A DNA stretch of 64,000 bases. Origin: Heterobasidion occidentale. Taxonomy: Eukaryota; Basidiomycota; Agaricomycetes; Russulales; Bondarzewiaceae. Where the stretch lies: contig JBCAQO010000003.1 of the NCBI GenBank assembly GCA_039111635.1, forward strand, positions 1,488,001 to 1,552,000, given 5' to 3'. The notes under the pieces were generated by a model. That model saw only the letters and a program-made list of their open reading frames with translations. It was not told where the DNA came from and searched no databases. The translations under genes were made by a program, and so were the position numbers. Below, in pieces: positions 10,168 through 21,813 of the stretch (position 1 is its first letter; each line of letters begins with the position of its first letter).

Positions 10168-12933
10168 ATGAGCGCGACAATCAACGATCCATTTCTCCTC
10201 TCCGCCTACGATCTCTCCAAACGCTTCACACATGCGGGCGACTCGTCTAGACATAGAAGCGGTGTCTCGAACGTCTACGTGACGCACCACCAGCCCGTCG
10301 GGAGCAAGGAAGGATATGCTACTGTCGCATCTCACGGAGACGGTGTACACCTTCTGGATGTGAGTTCCTTCAGTACTTCATACTCTGTCAGAATGTTATA
10401 ACGCTATCTACAATAGGTTTCCAATCTACACCTCGCGAGCTCGCGGACACTCGGGCCTTCGACTAGCTTTTATTGCCCGGCCGTATCCCGGACAGTCTCT
10501 GAAGAAGGTGCACAGATACGGAGAACATACGCTGTGATCGACTCGTCACCGGACGTGATTCCAGACGAGAGCGGCAGGACAGTATGGATGTGGAGGGACG
10601 ACGAGGCCGGTGAGTCCAGTGCGAGGTCAAGAAACAAAAAGTCATTCGTGGTGCGTTTGCGCCAGCTGCCGGATTGCTCTTTGTGTTTTGAAAAATTATC
10701 CTCTGAAGGCTCCCCAAAAAATACACCGGATATATGCGCCGTCCGATACGCCGTCTCTATCGCTTTTGGTGTCTCCGAGTGGAGACGTGACAGTAGCAGA
10801 TGGCGATCTCAATATCCACACCTCACAAGCGTACTCTGACAGTAGCGCTTCCGTGCGCAAGAGTTTTGTCTTCTCGCAACCATCGTGCTCTTTTCTCTCC
10901 GGTGGAGCGTCCTCGCGGTGCGCTGTCGTTTTGTTCTTGATCATTAGGGAACGCCTCCAGCTTCATGTCTTGACGGCGGGCGAGGATGGACTTGAGATCG
11001 TTTTTGATGATGCCATTCCACTCCAAGACCATGTGAGATTGTTTCTTACGCTATCGTTCTGTGTGAACAGCTCACCAATCCATATTCATAGGATATTGCA
11101 GACATCTCCTGCAGTCCCTCGGGATATATAAGTATCCTCAGTATGTCCGTTCTTCTGAACATCGCAACCCGTGCTCACTGTTTTCTTTCTCAAGGTCGTG
11201 CTGGGACATGGACTTCTTTCCAATTCCAGCGCACTGGCCCGAGTTCGAGTGTCAGACAGCTTTCCTCACCCTTACACCTCACTCAATTTTCCTTCATCGC
11301 CTCCCCACCCTCTGAACGCACATCCGACGAGATCTCCCTCCTCTCCCTCACCTCATCGCACGTGCTGCTTGCAGCAATATCCGCCAAGTCCTCAGAACTC
11401 GTCTTGCTCCTATGGGATATACAATACTCTGTCCTCCTCACCTCGCATACGCTCCCCATCCCCTCCACCTTGTCCCATCCCAAGGAAGGCATCCGAATTG
11501 AGCTCACACCCGCCTCTTCAACCCAAGCCCTCCTTGTGCTGTCTCCTAAGCTTCCCAAAGCCTCGTCAACCTCGCGTTCGAGCGTTTTGGTTGTACCCTT
11601 CACGTGTCCCTCCACATCCACAATTGCAAATGCGATGGGGCGTGCTGGTAGTGGGAAAAAATGGCTAGCCACGACTGCCGCAAGCCCCGATAAAACGTTA
11701 GGCTTAGATTCCGCCCGGGGGAATCTCCTCAAGACGATGCGCACAGCGGTTGAGCAGGGCCGGCCAGAGGCCGCTGACACTGCGTTCTTTGCCTGGGTCG
11801 AGCGAGAAAAACCTGCTCTTGTGAAGGCCGCGAAGCGCCCGGCGCAGCCGAACGCCGTACGCTGTCTTTCGTGTTCTCGAGCATGATTTATGTAGTTGCT
11901 AAATCCGGCCTAGGTCGATGTGAGCTCTGATAGCAGTCCCGAGCTTGGACATGAATTTGTTCGCCAGCTATTGGACGTCGTCATTCAACCTTCGAAAGGA
12001 GCCGATGCCTCATATTCGCCGAAAGTGATCCACTACTTACTACAGAGGCGAGTAGTGTCTGCGAAAATGATCGATGGAGGCCTGCTCTCTGTTTTCCAAT
12101 CACGCAAGGACGAGGTGAGTGCCTTCTCTTCTAGTACCAAGGCTGATACTGATCTACGTCTCTTCAATCGCGAAAGCAATCAATACTTCTAGCTCTCCAA
12201 CATGTGATTGACCTCTCAGAAAATGACATCCTCGATTTGCTGCATACGGCTATCACATCCCATCGGCAGCAGCAAAAGTCAGATCTAGATGCTATGCAGG
12301 TTGACACCCCGCCATCGAACGCTCTAGGGGTTTCTACGGTCCTATCGTCATGCGTAAACTACCCGACATCCCTCGCAGCGCTTCGCGTGTCGATCCGACA
12401 ACACTTGCGGGACGCGGAGGACGTTACTTGTGTGCTAGAGGTCCTAGATGGGTGGCTCGAGACTTGGTGCACCCAAAGTATCAGTCTGCTACCTACCGCG
12501 ACCGATAAAAACCCGCGAGGAATTCCGACTCCCAGTACCAACGGTACTAAGGAGGCAAGTCTACCTCCCCTAGATAAGGTACGCGTATATTTCAGATAGC
12601 AGAAAATGGGATCCAACCAAATTTACAGGTCCTCGCGTTTCTTCGCGCCGTCCTTGATGCATCTTTCCTCGCTTTGTTGCAGTATACGCCTTCCCACCGA
12701 CTTCTCAGCGCCTCTCTGCGCGCTTGGATCCTGAACTCGCGTTCATCGACGAGGTCGAACAGCTGCGCGGGCCGTTGGAGCCTTTCGCTAAAGCGCAGGC
12801 GAAGGCTCTTGCAGAGGGGGTGCAGGGTGCGAGGAAGGATACGCAGGTCGATTGGCGGAGACGCAAGAAGCTGCAGCATGAGCAGATGGCGTTGTCTGTC
12901 GGATTGTATCAAGTGGAGGAGTTGGTTATTTAA
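10168..12933 (+). CDS. Putative nucleolar ribosome-biogenesis protein (NOL11/UTP8-like)
   Basis: Eight exons can be placed: 10168-10359, 10417-10650, 10709-11032, 11092-11140, 11195-11856, 11914-12114, 12177 to about 12579, and 12629-12933. All introns are GT..AG, about 50-65 nt. The start reads MSATINDPFLLSAYDLSKRF. The N-terminal half is beta-strand-rich with repeated short blade-like segments (GYATVASHGDGVHLLD, SLSLLVSPSGDVTVADG), as in a WD40-type propeller. The C-terminal half is helical and ends with a basic segment (QVDWRRRKKLQHEQMALSV). This layout matches NOL11/UTP8 proteins that act in pre-rRNA transcription and small-subunit processing, but the family call is by pattern only. In the last exon, near 12722, the frame changes by one base (GCTTGG where GCTTTGG is expected), so the last 70 codons need a one-base correction. 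Confidence 0.6.
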
Positions 12934-13192
12934 TGTTGATTGTATGCTGTTTGAAGGAGTGGCCGTTCGACGCTCTTCTGATGTCTGCGGCTGAGCATGT
13001 AGACATGCTTTGGACGCGCTCAGTTCTCGGCAGGCCCGTCCGAGGTCCGTCGGACGTCGCCTCAATGACGCACCGACGACCCGTCTTGACCATGACTCTA
13101 TACTGACTCTATGATCAGTGGCTACCAATTTCAGATCCTGTGAAAGAAACCTTTCAGGCCTGCGATTCATATCGCTTGTAAATAGGTGGGGT

Positions 13193-15610
13193 ATGTCTAA
13201 AGCCCGAGTGGCCGTGCTTACAGGTTAGTGAATCCGTTTCTGCTGCATACTGACGTCGTTGCTCAGGAACTGGACACAGTCAGTGACACGGCATCGAAAG
13301 ACGCAAATGCGGACAAGTCTGGTCCAACTATCAAAGGCTTACTTCTCGAACAGGGTTACCTAGTGAATCATTGGGAGATCGTGCCAGACGAGGTGAACGT
13401 TATCCAGCGACTGGTAAAGACCTGGTGCGCGTCCGGCGATGTCGACTGGATCATCACCACTGGTGGAACAGGGTTCGGAGTGCGAGATACTACACCTGAG
13501 GTATGCCCTGTCGCTATTTCTGTGATAACGCAGGCTGAGACCATTGATCGATCGCCAGGCGATAGCGCCTCTCATCGAGCGCCATGCATCTGGCCTCGTC
13601 CACCTCCTACTGGGCGCATCTCTCAAGCATACACCTCTGGCTGCCTTGTCTCGACCAGTTGCCGGAACCATGTCAAAGACACGTTGATAGTGACGTTACC
13701 TGGAAGCGTCAAAGCGGTCAAGGAGAACATCGAGGCCCTACTCACGGCTGGGGTAGTGGATCATGCTATCGAGCTGATCAAAGGAGGATCTGGACAGGCT
13801 ACTCATTCCGCGTTGGCTGCGTCCTCGAGTTCTGAAGGAAAGGCTCTGGGTGCGCACGCACACTCGCATGCCCATCACCATCACCACCATGGCCCCCATG
13901 GGCACGGCCACGAACACCCAAGGCCAAGGACCACCCTATCGCAAGATCCTTCACTCCCTGGTACATTTCATGCGCGTCGCCTCATTTCTTTTACTCAATA
14001 GAGCCTCCATTCAGCCACTGCGCGCCATCGAACCTCGCCATATCGACTATTTTCCTATGACGAGGCGATGAGCACCATTTTGAAGGAGATTCGCCCTCTA
14101 AAAACTTCGCGCAAGCTAGTGAGCCCTCTTCGCATGCGAAAAAAAAATCTGTTCACTGACTATCTCATACTACAGGTCAACGCGGCCTTGAGGGGACATA
14201 TTTTAGCAGAAGACGTCTATGCACCGCTGACGTCCCTAACACATCCACAACAAGTGTCGATGGATATGCTGTTAGATGTAAGCACCCCCTTGATACAGTA
14301 GACTGTGTGTGTATGGTAAAGCTATTCCAATGTAGCAACGGATCCTCCTGGTAAATATAGGGTCGTGACATCGGCCACACACAACATATCAGAGCCCTTG
14401 CCAGAATCCACAATTTACCGTATCAACACTGGTGGCCCCTTACCCGCTGGCACAGACTCCGTCGTCATGGTTGAGGACACTCGTCTCGTGTCGTCTATCA
14501 CTGACGCAGAAGGGAACGCTGTTGAAGAAAAAGAAGTGGAAATATTGGTCTCCGGAATTGTTGGTGAAAACATCCGTAATCCCGGATCGGACGTCAAGGA
14601 GGGCGAGCTCGTCTTGCAAAAGGGTGATGTTATCCATAGCGCTGGAGGAGAAATCGGCACGTTGGCCTTTGTTGGTCGACAAGAGGTGTGTGTGCCAGAA
14701 CATCCCGTGTCTTGACCGAGTGATGCGATTGGTATCAGGTCGAGGTGTTCCGCAAACCTGTGGTCGCCATTCTGAGCACTGGCAACGAGATCGTGGACAT
14801 CCATCGCCCTGTATCCTTATCAGGAAACGATTGGGGTGGTATATGGGACACCAATAGGCCATCCTTACAAGCCGCTCTGGAAGGATTAGGATACGAAGTC
14901 GTGGATCTCGGTATAGTTTCGGATACGTTGAGTATCCTGGTTTATCTCGCAAAGCGTTTGTTGAGCTAAATTAGCCCATCAGGGTCGAAGCCCACGTCGA
15001 GGCCATCAAGCAGGCTTGGAACGTGCTGACATCCTGTTGACCACTGGTGGGACATCAATGGGTGCAAGCGACCTGTTCAAGCCCGTTATCGAGAGGCGGT
15101 TTAACGGGACAATCCATTTTGGCCGCGTCGCGATCAAGCCAGGGAAGCCAACGACGTTTGCAACCATTCCAGTCCAGAGTCAGATGCCGGTCCGCAAGCC
15201 CATGTTCGCGCTTCCAGGAATCCTGCATCTGCTTTGGTTACATTCCACATCTTTGTCGTGCCGCACTCAGGAAGTTGGCTGGTCATCGCTCTTGTCAATT
15301 CCCACGCATGCGAGTCAAGGTGAGCAAGATCGCGTTCAGTGTAAACCTCGCTTACAACCGTTGAACAACATAGTTGAATGACGCTATGAGGTTGGATTCC
15401 CGCGTCGAATTCCATCGCGTCATCATCCGCGTTGGACAAGAGGGGCCGAGGGCATTTAGCACTGGCGGACAGCGGTCGAGTCGAGTCGCCAGTTTGAGTG
15501 GGGCAAATGGGCTCGTGATGCTGCCGCAGAAAGTCGAAGGGGGTCCTGATCGGATTGAAGCTGGTGCGGAAGCCGACGCATACATTATTGGGGAGCTTCA
15601 GATGGCTTGA
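13193..15610 (+). CDS. Gephyrin-type molybdopterin biosynthesis fusion (MogA-MoeA, CnxE-like)
   Basis: The gene encodes a two-domain molybdenum-cofactor enzyme. The N-terminal MogA-like domain (13193-13830) adenylylates molybdopterin; its start MSKARVAVLT joins VSDTASKDANADKSGPTI and TTGGTGFGVRDTTPE. A His-rich linker follows (13850-13925). The C-terminal MoeA-like domain (14070-15610) inserts molybdate and carries LRGHILAEDVYAP, INTGGPLPAGTDSVVMVEDT, HSAGGEIGTLAFVG, LSTGNE, TTGGTSMGASD, IKPGKPTTFA and VEFHRVIIR. The stop is at 15608-15610. Introns are short, for example 13224-13279 and 13501-13558. Five places (about 13670, 14245, 15014, 15219, 15262) each need one extra base to join conserved segments; two fall at KQGLER and PGNPAS. 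They may be assembly errors; if real, the gene is broken. Cytosolic; it would serve nitrate reductase or sulfite oxidase. Confidence 0.9.
13850..13925 (+). other. His-rich linker between MogA and MoeA domains
   Basis: The reading frame here encodes a run of His with Ala, Ser, Gly and Pro (HAHSHAHHHHHHGPHGHGHE), lying exactly between the two catalytic domains. It is probably disordered and able to bind metal ions. Confidence 0.8.
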
Positions 15611-15828
15611 CATACATTGAATTACATTTCTGTATTCTTGTCGAATTGCAAAACTTCAAAGCTACATGTTGGCGATCTCGATGAAACAAGGGACTAACAT
15701 GGACTGACCTGTACTCGTCGACAAACATTATTATATAGGGAGACAGCAGGTATAAGGGAGATAAAAAGAGAGATACCAATATAATGGGCAGTCCGCACAA
15801 ATTAAGCTTGCTTCGCTATCGTTTATGT

Positions 15829-16583
15829 TCAGATTCCTGGAGTGAAATTTAGTTAGGCGATTATATCTCAAGCAAGGGACACCCGCCAATGCCAAGACTT
15901 CAGATTCTAGTTGTTTGAGCTCATCTTCAAGTCGCTGACGCTGCTTGACCAGCAACTGTAGTCGTCGACTCTCTAGTTTATTAGACGCTGCTCCCGTCCC
16001 AAGTTGAGATGCAGGCCGTGACTGAGCAGCTTCGGCCTGTGCATCTGAGTGTTAAGGAGACGATGAATAGAGTTGAATGGCGAGTACCTTGGCTTGAAGG
16101 AGGCTTTCTTTCTTCAGCAACCCCTTGAGTCCTTTCTCAGCTCGAGTGATCAACTCGTTGATCTGAGGTTCGATCTCGTCCCGAAGGTCAGTCTTGTACT
16201 TGCGAACCGTGCTCTCGTCTATGAGCAAAAACACCTTCGAAACGGGCGAGTTGCTTAGAATTCTGCGTGGTATGGAAAGCGATCAGCGTACTCGTTGGTT
16301 CTCAGGATCGTGGTCATTCGGGGCAGATCAAAAGTCCCGTTCCGCAAGAGTTGTTGAGCTTCATACGCCTGATTAAGGTCAGCCATAGCACACAATTTCC
16401 TGTCCTGTGGGCATGCACCTCGTCGCAGCAATCTTCCATGGCAAGCACGCATTCGCGTAGGTTTGGACTGAACACAGTGTGAGCATCGCTCCGATACAAA
16501 TCAGAGCTTCCGGCGAAGATAGAATCTCTTGGTCCAATCCGAGGATGAACGGAGAGTCGCGATTGTCGATGGCTTTGAGACAT
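15829..16583 (-). CDS. SPC19: DASH complex subunit Spc19
   Basis: A five-exon minus-strand gene starts at the ATG at 16583 (MSQSHRQSRLSVHPRIG) and ends at 15829. After a Ser-rich head come NLRECVLAMEDCCDE, then YEAQQLLRNGTFDLPRMTTIL, then VFLLIDESTVRKYKTDL with EIEPQINELI and KGLKGLLKKE. This is the conserved two-part coiled-coil core of Spc19, a subunit of the ten-protein DASH/Dam1 ring that couples kinetochores to spindle microtubules. A second Gln/Leu/Glu coiled coil follows (LLVKQRQRLEDELKQLE). Introns of about 50-60 nt separate the blocks. The donor near 16087 (CCAAGGTACTC) gives the right frame only if one G is added (GGG in place of GG), as at other sites in this window. Length (about 170 residues) fits the family. 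Confidence 0.85.
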
Positions 16584-17273
16584 GATGAATATTGAGCTAA
16601 TGATCTACCGCGGTGGACACCTGTTCAAGGCGAGTCGGCCACAGGCGCGTCTGTGGCGCGGTCGGCGTTAAAATTCAAACTCCGTCAGTGCCTATAAAAT
16701 CTTCAATCCTCGCTTCCTCCCGTTTTCTCCAGTGTCCGCTCAACCTTCTGAAGCGTCAAGCCTCTGGCCGCAGATACTTATCTGGTGACGTATATTTCTG
16801 GTTGACGGAGCGAGGCGCCTCTCGGGGCGTTCACGAGACCGATTGGAGATCCCTTCAGTTCGCCCTCACCATCATCTTGTGCGGCTGAGTCTGCCGCGAG
16901 GTATTGATTCGCCGTGCGAGGTGGAGGGCTGATGCTGGGGAGCTGCTTGACATCATATTCCTGTACCTGCCGTACTCCTTTCTTCGGGGGGTTGCTACTA
17001 TGTGGCCTTGACGGCGTGGTGAAACCATGATGCATACACATTTCTGAGAATTTTATATCACTAGTATGTCCTTATGTGAAATGCAATTCAATGCGACATC
17101 TTCTACTCTCCATGTGTCCGTTTCCCTTGTGCTTCAGATAGGATGAAGGAAGAATGTCCTTTGATGCCATCTCCGACACGAGAGCAAAGTTCACAAGTGC
17201 TATGGGTGTATATTACAGGATGGACAGGCCTCCTAAATAATAAAAATATTCATACCCTTACCGTGCGCGCAAA
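16584..17273. other. Intergenic region between SPC19 and KEX1-like genes
   Basis: About 690 bp between the start of SPC19 and the stop of the next minus-strand gene. It should hold the SPC19 promoter. One short frame inside it is listed separately as doubtful. Confidence 0.5.
16778..17041 (-). CDS. Small hypothetical ORF, doubtful
   Basis: An uninterrupted frame of 87 codons starts MCMHHGFTTPSRPHSSNPPK and ends at 16778. It is hydrophilic, Pro/Ser-rich, with no membrane segment or known motif. It lies upstream of SPC19 in the same direction. Composition is compatible with a short disordered protein or with a fortuitous frame. I cannot tell which from the sequence alone. Confidence 0.2.
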   Translation of the reverse strand: MCMHHGFTTPSRPHSSNPPKKGVRQVQEYDVKQLPSISPPPRTANQYLAADSAAQDDGEGELKGSPIGLVNAPRGASLRQPEIYVTR

Positions 17274-19797
17274 CTACCGTGCACTTTTAGGGTCATCCTC
17301 ATCGCTGTCCCCGACATCGAAGATCGGCTGGGCCTCCTCCGTCTCCCTTTCCCTTTCCCGCTCTCGCTCGAAAGGCATTTTCTTCGTCGACGCCACCGCC
17401 CTCGTCTCGCGAAGGCCCGCTCTGCGTCAGCGGGATGTTCTCCTCCTCGTTGACAGAGAGTGACAATCCCTGCAGGCGACGGCGGCGAACGCGACACCAG
17501 AAGAACGTCACGAGCGCAATGCCGATGAGGACGAGGATGACTGCGGCAGAGCCAGCGTTGTAATAAGCTACGACGCGACACATGGGTCAAAAAATAACTC
17601 GAAAGGGCCATGTGCGAGAGAACATACCTTCCCACATCGCCTTGTCTTGCTCGGGCGTCTTGCTGGAAGGTACACTCGACGCGGATGGCAGCGCGTCGTC
17701 AAACGCGGGCTTGCTGTCGGCGCCGACGCTGCTTGGGATGCGAGCGGAGCCGTCGGTAATCGCGGAGAAGTTGACGCCCATGAAGCGCAGGATCATGTCG
17801 TGCGACACATGTGGGACGTCGAAGCCGACCATGTGCGAGGCGTCGAACACCTACGACAGAATGAAGCGGGTAGGAGACGACGACCAGTGCGAAAAACGCA
17901 CCTTGGTATAAGTCAGATTGCGTGAGGAGACCCAGGTTCCTGCTGGCTTGCCATCGACAGTCCACGTCTGCGTCTCCACTTTCTGCAAAATGAAAAAGAG
18001 AGAGTTAAACGAACAAGTCATTTGCAGTATTGAGTATTTGACGGACCCCCAAACCAGTCTCCCCGTTCCATGTCATTGCCTGGATCATGTTCTCCAGTCC
18101 CATATAATTACATATGAAGTCCTGATCGCCGGCAAAGATCAAAATCGGGATCTTTCGAGCACTCGAGGGATAACGGTGATAGACGAGGGCGAGCTGTGCA
18201 GACGGAGCTCTCTGTGAATGCGGCTTTGGCACTCCTTCCAGGACTCAGATTTTGCCTGCGCGTGAAGCGCGGCGACGACATCTGGACGCTGAGGGATGCG
18301 CGTGAATTCTGAGCATGAGGCAAATCGAATGGGAGAGGACGTACTTGGAGATACGTCGTGATATTCGCGAGGTCTGGTGGCCAGTTCATCCCACATGCGG
18401 GCTGCTCATCGTCCAGACGCACATCATATATGTTCATACACACGTCTCGTCCTTTGATGCTAGATATCAGTTCTGTATTAGCACTAGTGACACGATCGGG
18501 GAATACCCTGCTCACTCACTTTCGGTTGCGGATTTCACTGACAGCGCCCATCACTGACTCGCATGCAGATACGTTGATAGGTTCACCTTCCACTGTTTTG
18601 AGCGCCTCATTGCACACATCGACAACCTTCTTGGCCTTGTCGTATTGCTGCGAAGACGGCGTCAATAAAGTGAGGTCAGAGGCTGACAAACACCAAAAAT
18701 TGACGCACCTCAGAGTTCGGTTGCACAATGCCGTGCTTGACCGCGTAGTCTAAGTAGGAGGGATATTGTCTCCGCGCGTCGATCCTCCGTTGCCTATTGC
18801 TGCGCCGCGTATTGGCACGTTGAGGTCCGACTTGAGAAGCGCTTCCGCTGCAAAAATAGATTATTACGATGCTTGCGCAGCTAGACTGATGGTTACGACA
18901 CTCACAAAAGTAAGGAATGTACTGTCCAGCGAAACTTTCGCCCCCGATGTAAGTCTAGGAAACGCGTAGTTGAGGGAAGCACAGGACACAGAGCGTGGAC
19001 CCAAGAAGACGACATACGTCCATGCGCTTGTACTCGGGGAAAACGAGGTAGAAATTACGCAGGAATTCGAGGAACTGCGAGGTAACCTGAATGGGAACTT
19101 GAATTAAGAATGAGGGGATGAGATGAATTCTGACAGACGTGCCTCGTCAAGTTCGTGCAGGTATCTATTTGTGCTGGTATATGAGAAACCTGTACCGGCA
19201 GGCTGATCGACTAGAGCGAATGTGTGAGACAGGGATTCGCAAGCAAAGATGTGGAGACGAACTGTAAACCATGGTGGTATACTCCTCCCAGCCGCCCTCG
19301 ATGGTTTTGAGGCCTCCATGGCCGTCTATTCGCCAGGGGCCAACCTCCATCATGAGACCATCAAACGACGAGCATCCTGGCCCTCCCTGTGAGGACGCTG
19401 TGAGTGAGCTGAATGATCCGCGTCTAGAGTAGTAGCGTACATTAAACCAAAACAGTATACGCTCCCGATCTGCGGTCCGGCGCGCCTTGACGAGTACAAA
19501 GTAGAGGTGTGAGGTGACGGCCGTAGCTGGGAGATGAGCGGCATTAGGGTCTGCGGGAAGGTGACCTGCGAATATGTGCAGAGGGTGCACGTTATTCTGG
19601 TGCAAGTCTGGCAAGCTCGGGACGTAGAATGAAGCTGCCGATGGGACTGTAAGGATATAGAGTGTTCATCAGGCGTGCCGGCATCGAGGCTGTGAAGACA
19701 CGAGCGTACTGTCTGTTGGAGCTGCATACGCGAACGGTGCAATGAATGCACCAGGCAAGAGTGCGCAGAGCACCCGCCTGAAACGAGGCCAGAGCAT
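17274..19797 (-). CDS. KEX1: KEX1-type serine carboxypeptidase, Golgi membrane protein
   Basis: This is a membrane-anchored S10 carboxypeptidase that trims basic C-terminal residues from secretory peptides in the late Golgi. From the ATG at 19797, [20 protein letters not shown] is a signal peptide. Blocks in order: [50 protein letters not shown] (catalytic Ser, near 18935), [16 protein letters not shown] (catalytic Asp, about 18140), [15 protein letters not shown] (catalytic His, about 17835). A transmembrane helix, [15 protein letters not shown], lies near 17530 and is followed by a basic stop-transfer and a cytosolic acidic tail. There are more than ten short introns. One base seems missing near 18785 (at GNGWID) and near 18153 (at EKIPILIF). 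In the tail (about 17370) the frame that ends at 17299 changes to one ending [13 protein letters not shown] and stopping at 17274; the latter looks more family-like. Confidence 0.92.
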
Positions 19798-20297
19798 TCG
19801 TTACGCGAACAGACGAAGGGGCGCACGAAGAGAACGCGAGGGGGAGGCGGCGCTACCGACTGGAGGTGAGAGCCAGGGCTCTGTGCGACGTGTCACTGTC
19901 GGGATCAAAGAACTTGGCCAAGTCGACTGGATTTGATGCTGCGGTGCTGCCTTGGCCGACTCTCTGGGAGCGCCGACACACGGTGATCGAGGTCATTCCT
20001 TCCCCACCCACGGGGTGTCCGGGGTATACATCCCCTTCGATCCGAGTCTCCTGGACGCGATTCGATGTGTTCTTTGCGCCGAAAGATAATAGAATCTGCT
20101 GCTGCAGCTTTCACCCAAGCTCGCCGTCACGATCGTTTGACTACTCCTCAAGGCCTCAACAGCAGCGTCTTTTTGTGTGCCCTCAGCTTTCCTTATCTTC
20201 GGACCTGTCGCATGCGACTATCTGGTCTCAGGCACAGACAGCTGACGTGTTCCCGACACTCGTCGAGCATCTCTTTCCCTCCCCCTTCGCCAGCAAC
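19798..20297. promoter_or_regulatory. Divergent promoter region (KEX1-like / thioredoxin-fold gene)
   Basis: Two secretory-pathway genes start away from each other across 500 bp. No exon is evident inside it. Co-regulation, for instance in the unfolded protein response, is possible but no element was identified. Confidence 0.5.
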
Positions 20298-21543
20298 ATG
20301 AGACTCTCTGCGCTCTGGCTTGCTGTGGGATGCTGCAGCGCCCCTTGGTGCCAGTGCCCAATATTTCTCCCAAGGCTGGAAGCCGGGCCAAGCTGCACCC
20401 GCACCATCTTCCACCCCACAGGCCTTCGATCCGAGCACCGCTCCCGCTGCTGCCGCCCCCGCACAGAAGGCCAAAACAGATTATGGACTGAGCTCCATAC
20501 TCACAAACTTTGTATCCTCCGGCCCGATTGCGTCGCTACTCGACCGCGCAGGGATCAATGTCACCGAACGGCTCTCGGCCGCACAGCAAGAAATATGGGA
20601 CGAGCGGATACCGCTCATCACGGACGAAAACTACAAAGACATCATCGTGAACGAGGTCTTCGAGACAGAGCAGGAGGAGAAGGACAGGGTATGGTTCCTC
20701 ATCATGTCCGTTTTTCCTCCTTGTTTACCGCTCACTCGCGCGCTGACGAATTGACGCCTATGTGTCGCGTCGGATTTCATTAGCTCTGTGACCACGGCGC
20801 AGCCACAGGGAGTCTCCAAATACGCGGACGAGCAGTTTGATGCCGCCTTCAACCTGACGCAGATCGAGAATGACTTGCCCAACGTGCGGTGGGGGCGCAT
20901 CGACTACATCAACGTCACGACTATCACGACCAAGTGGAATGTATGGCAGTGCGTGCCCTAGTTCCTCAAGTCTACAAGGCTCGCAAGCTGATTCATTTGC
21001 CAGAGCACCGATGCTCGTAGTCCTCAAAGACCGAGGCCAAACTCTCCGCTTCTGGCGCGCGACTCAACTGCGCCTGAAGCCCGACTCGCTCCGTGAATTC
21101 CTCCGCACCGAACACTTCGAACGCACAGCCCCATGGAAGTCCAACTTTGGGCCTGGTGGCAGCAGGTAAACATTTTACCTCGCCATACTCACACCTTCGA
21201 TGTTCATCATTTTTCAAACACGTTCAGAGAATTCGTTCTTGATTACTTGGCAATCGCCATGGCTGTGATGTACGACTACACGCGCAGGCTTCCCCGCTGG
21301 GCTCTCTACATGTTCACGGGCGCGTTTGGAAGTCTCCTGATCGGCTTTGTGCACCGAGGCGACACAAAGAAGCTGGCGGAGAAGGAGAAGGTGGAAGCAC
21401 AGAAGCAGGAGAAGGCGAATAACGCTGCTAGTATTGCGCCAGCACCTGCAGCGCCGTCTGCGGTGAGTACAAGCGTGAGTACAGCTTCCGGCACACCGAA
21501 AAAGATTAGCGCGAAGGGAAAAAAGGGGAAAAAGGTGACATGA
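20298..21543 (+). CDS. Secreted/ER thioredoxin-fold membrane protein, no CxxC
   Basis: Four exons are placed: 20298-20705, 20784-20948, 21004-21165 and 21228-21543. The ATG at 20298 starts a hydrophobic leader (MRLSALWLAVG), followed by AQYFSQGWKPGQ. The middle resembles a thioredoxin-like fold (GVSKYADEQFDAAFNLT, VRWGRIDYINVT, APMLVVLKDRGQTLRFW), but no CxxC is present, so redox catalysis is unlikely. A hydrophobic segment (ALYMFTGAFGSLLIGFV) near 21295 is a likely membrane helix, followed by a Lys/Ala-rich tail. This matches a basidiomycete family of unknown function that I recall only as uncharacterised. Between the leader and AQYFSQG (20320-20345) the frame shifts by one base net, which would need two single-base additions or another start. 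Function not known. Confidence 0.75.
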
Positions 21544-21813
21544 ACGACGAGGCACATTCTGGGTTGGCGGATTTATGACGCATACTGGGCATATTGTATG
21601 TATTAAATTTTTACCTGACTACATTCCGAGACATGTTGTAGCCTTTTCCCGGTATTTAACATTCTATTTTGGGCTTTCACTGCTGCCTGCAAGCGTGGAA
21701 TGTTTCGACGCATGGCCTATCTGAAATGTGTAGCATGAGTAGCGATAATTGAGAGTGTGTGTGAAAGTATGCTGGTGAGTCTATGATACAGGTGAGGATA
21801 TGCAATGCCGAGT

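Noticed and set aside
13193..15610. Gephyrin-type gene as a pseudogene
   Set aside because: All catalytic motifs are intact and the same one-base loss pattern hits essential genes nearby, so residual sequence error is the simpler reading.
19866..20783. A 305-codon plus frame covering the KEX1/thioredoxin-fold promoter and first exon
   Set aside because: It overlaps the better-supported gene in another frame, lacks protein-like hydrophobic pattern and crosses a splice junction.
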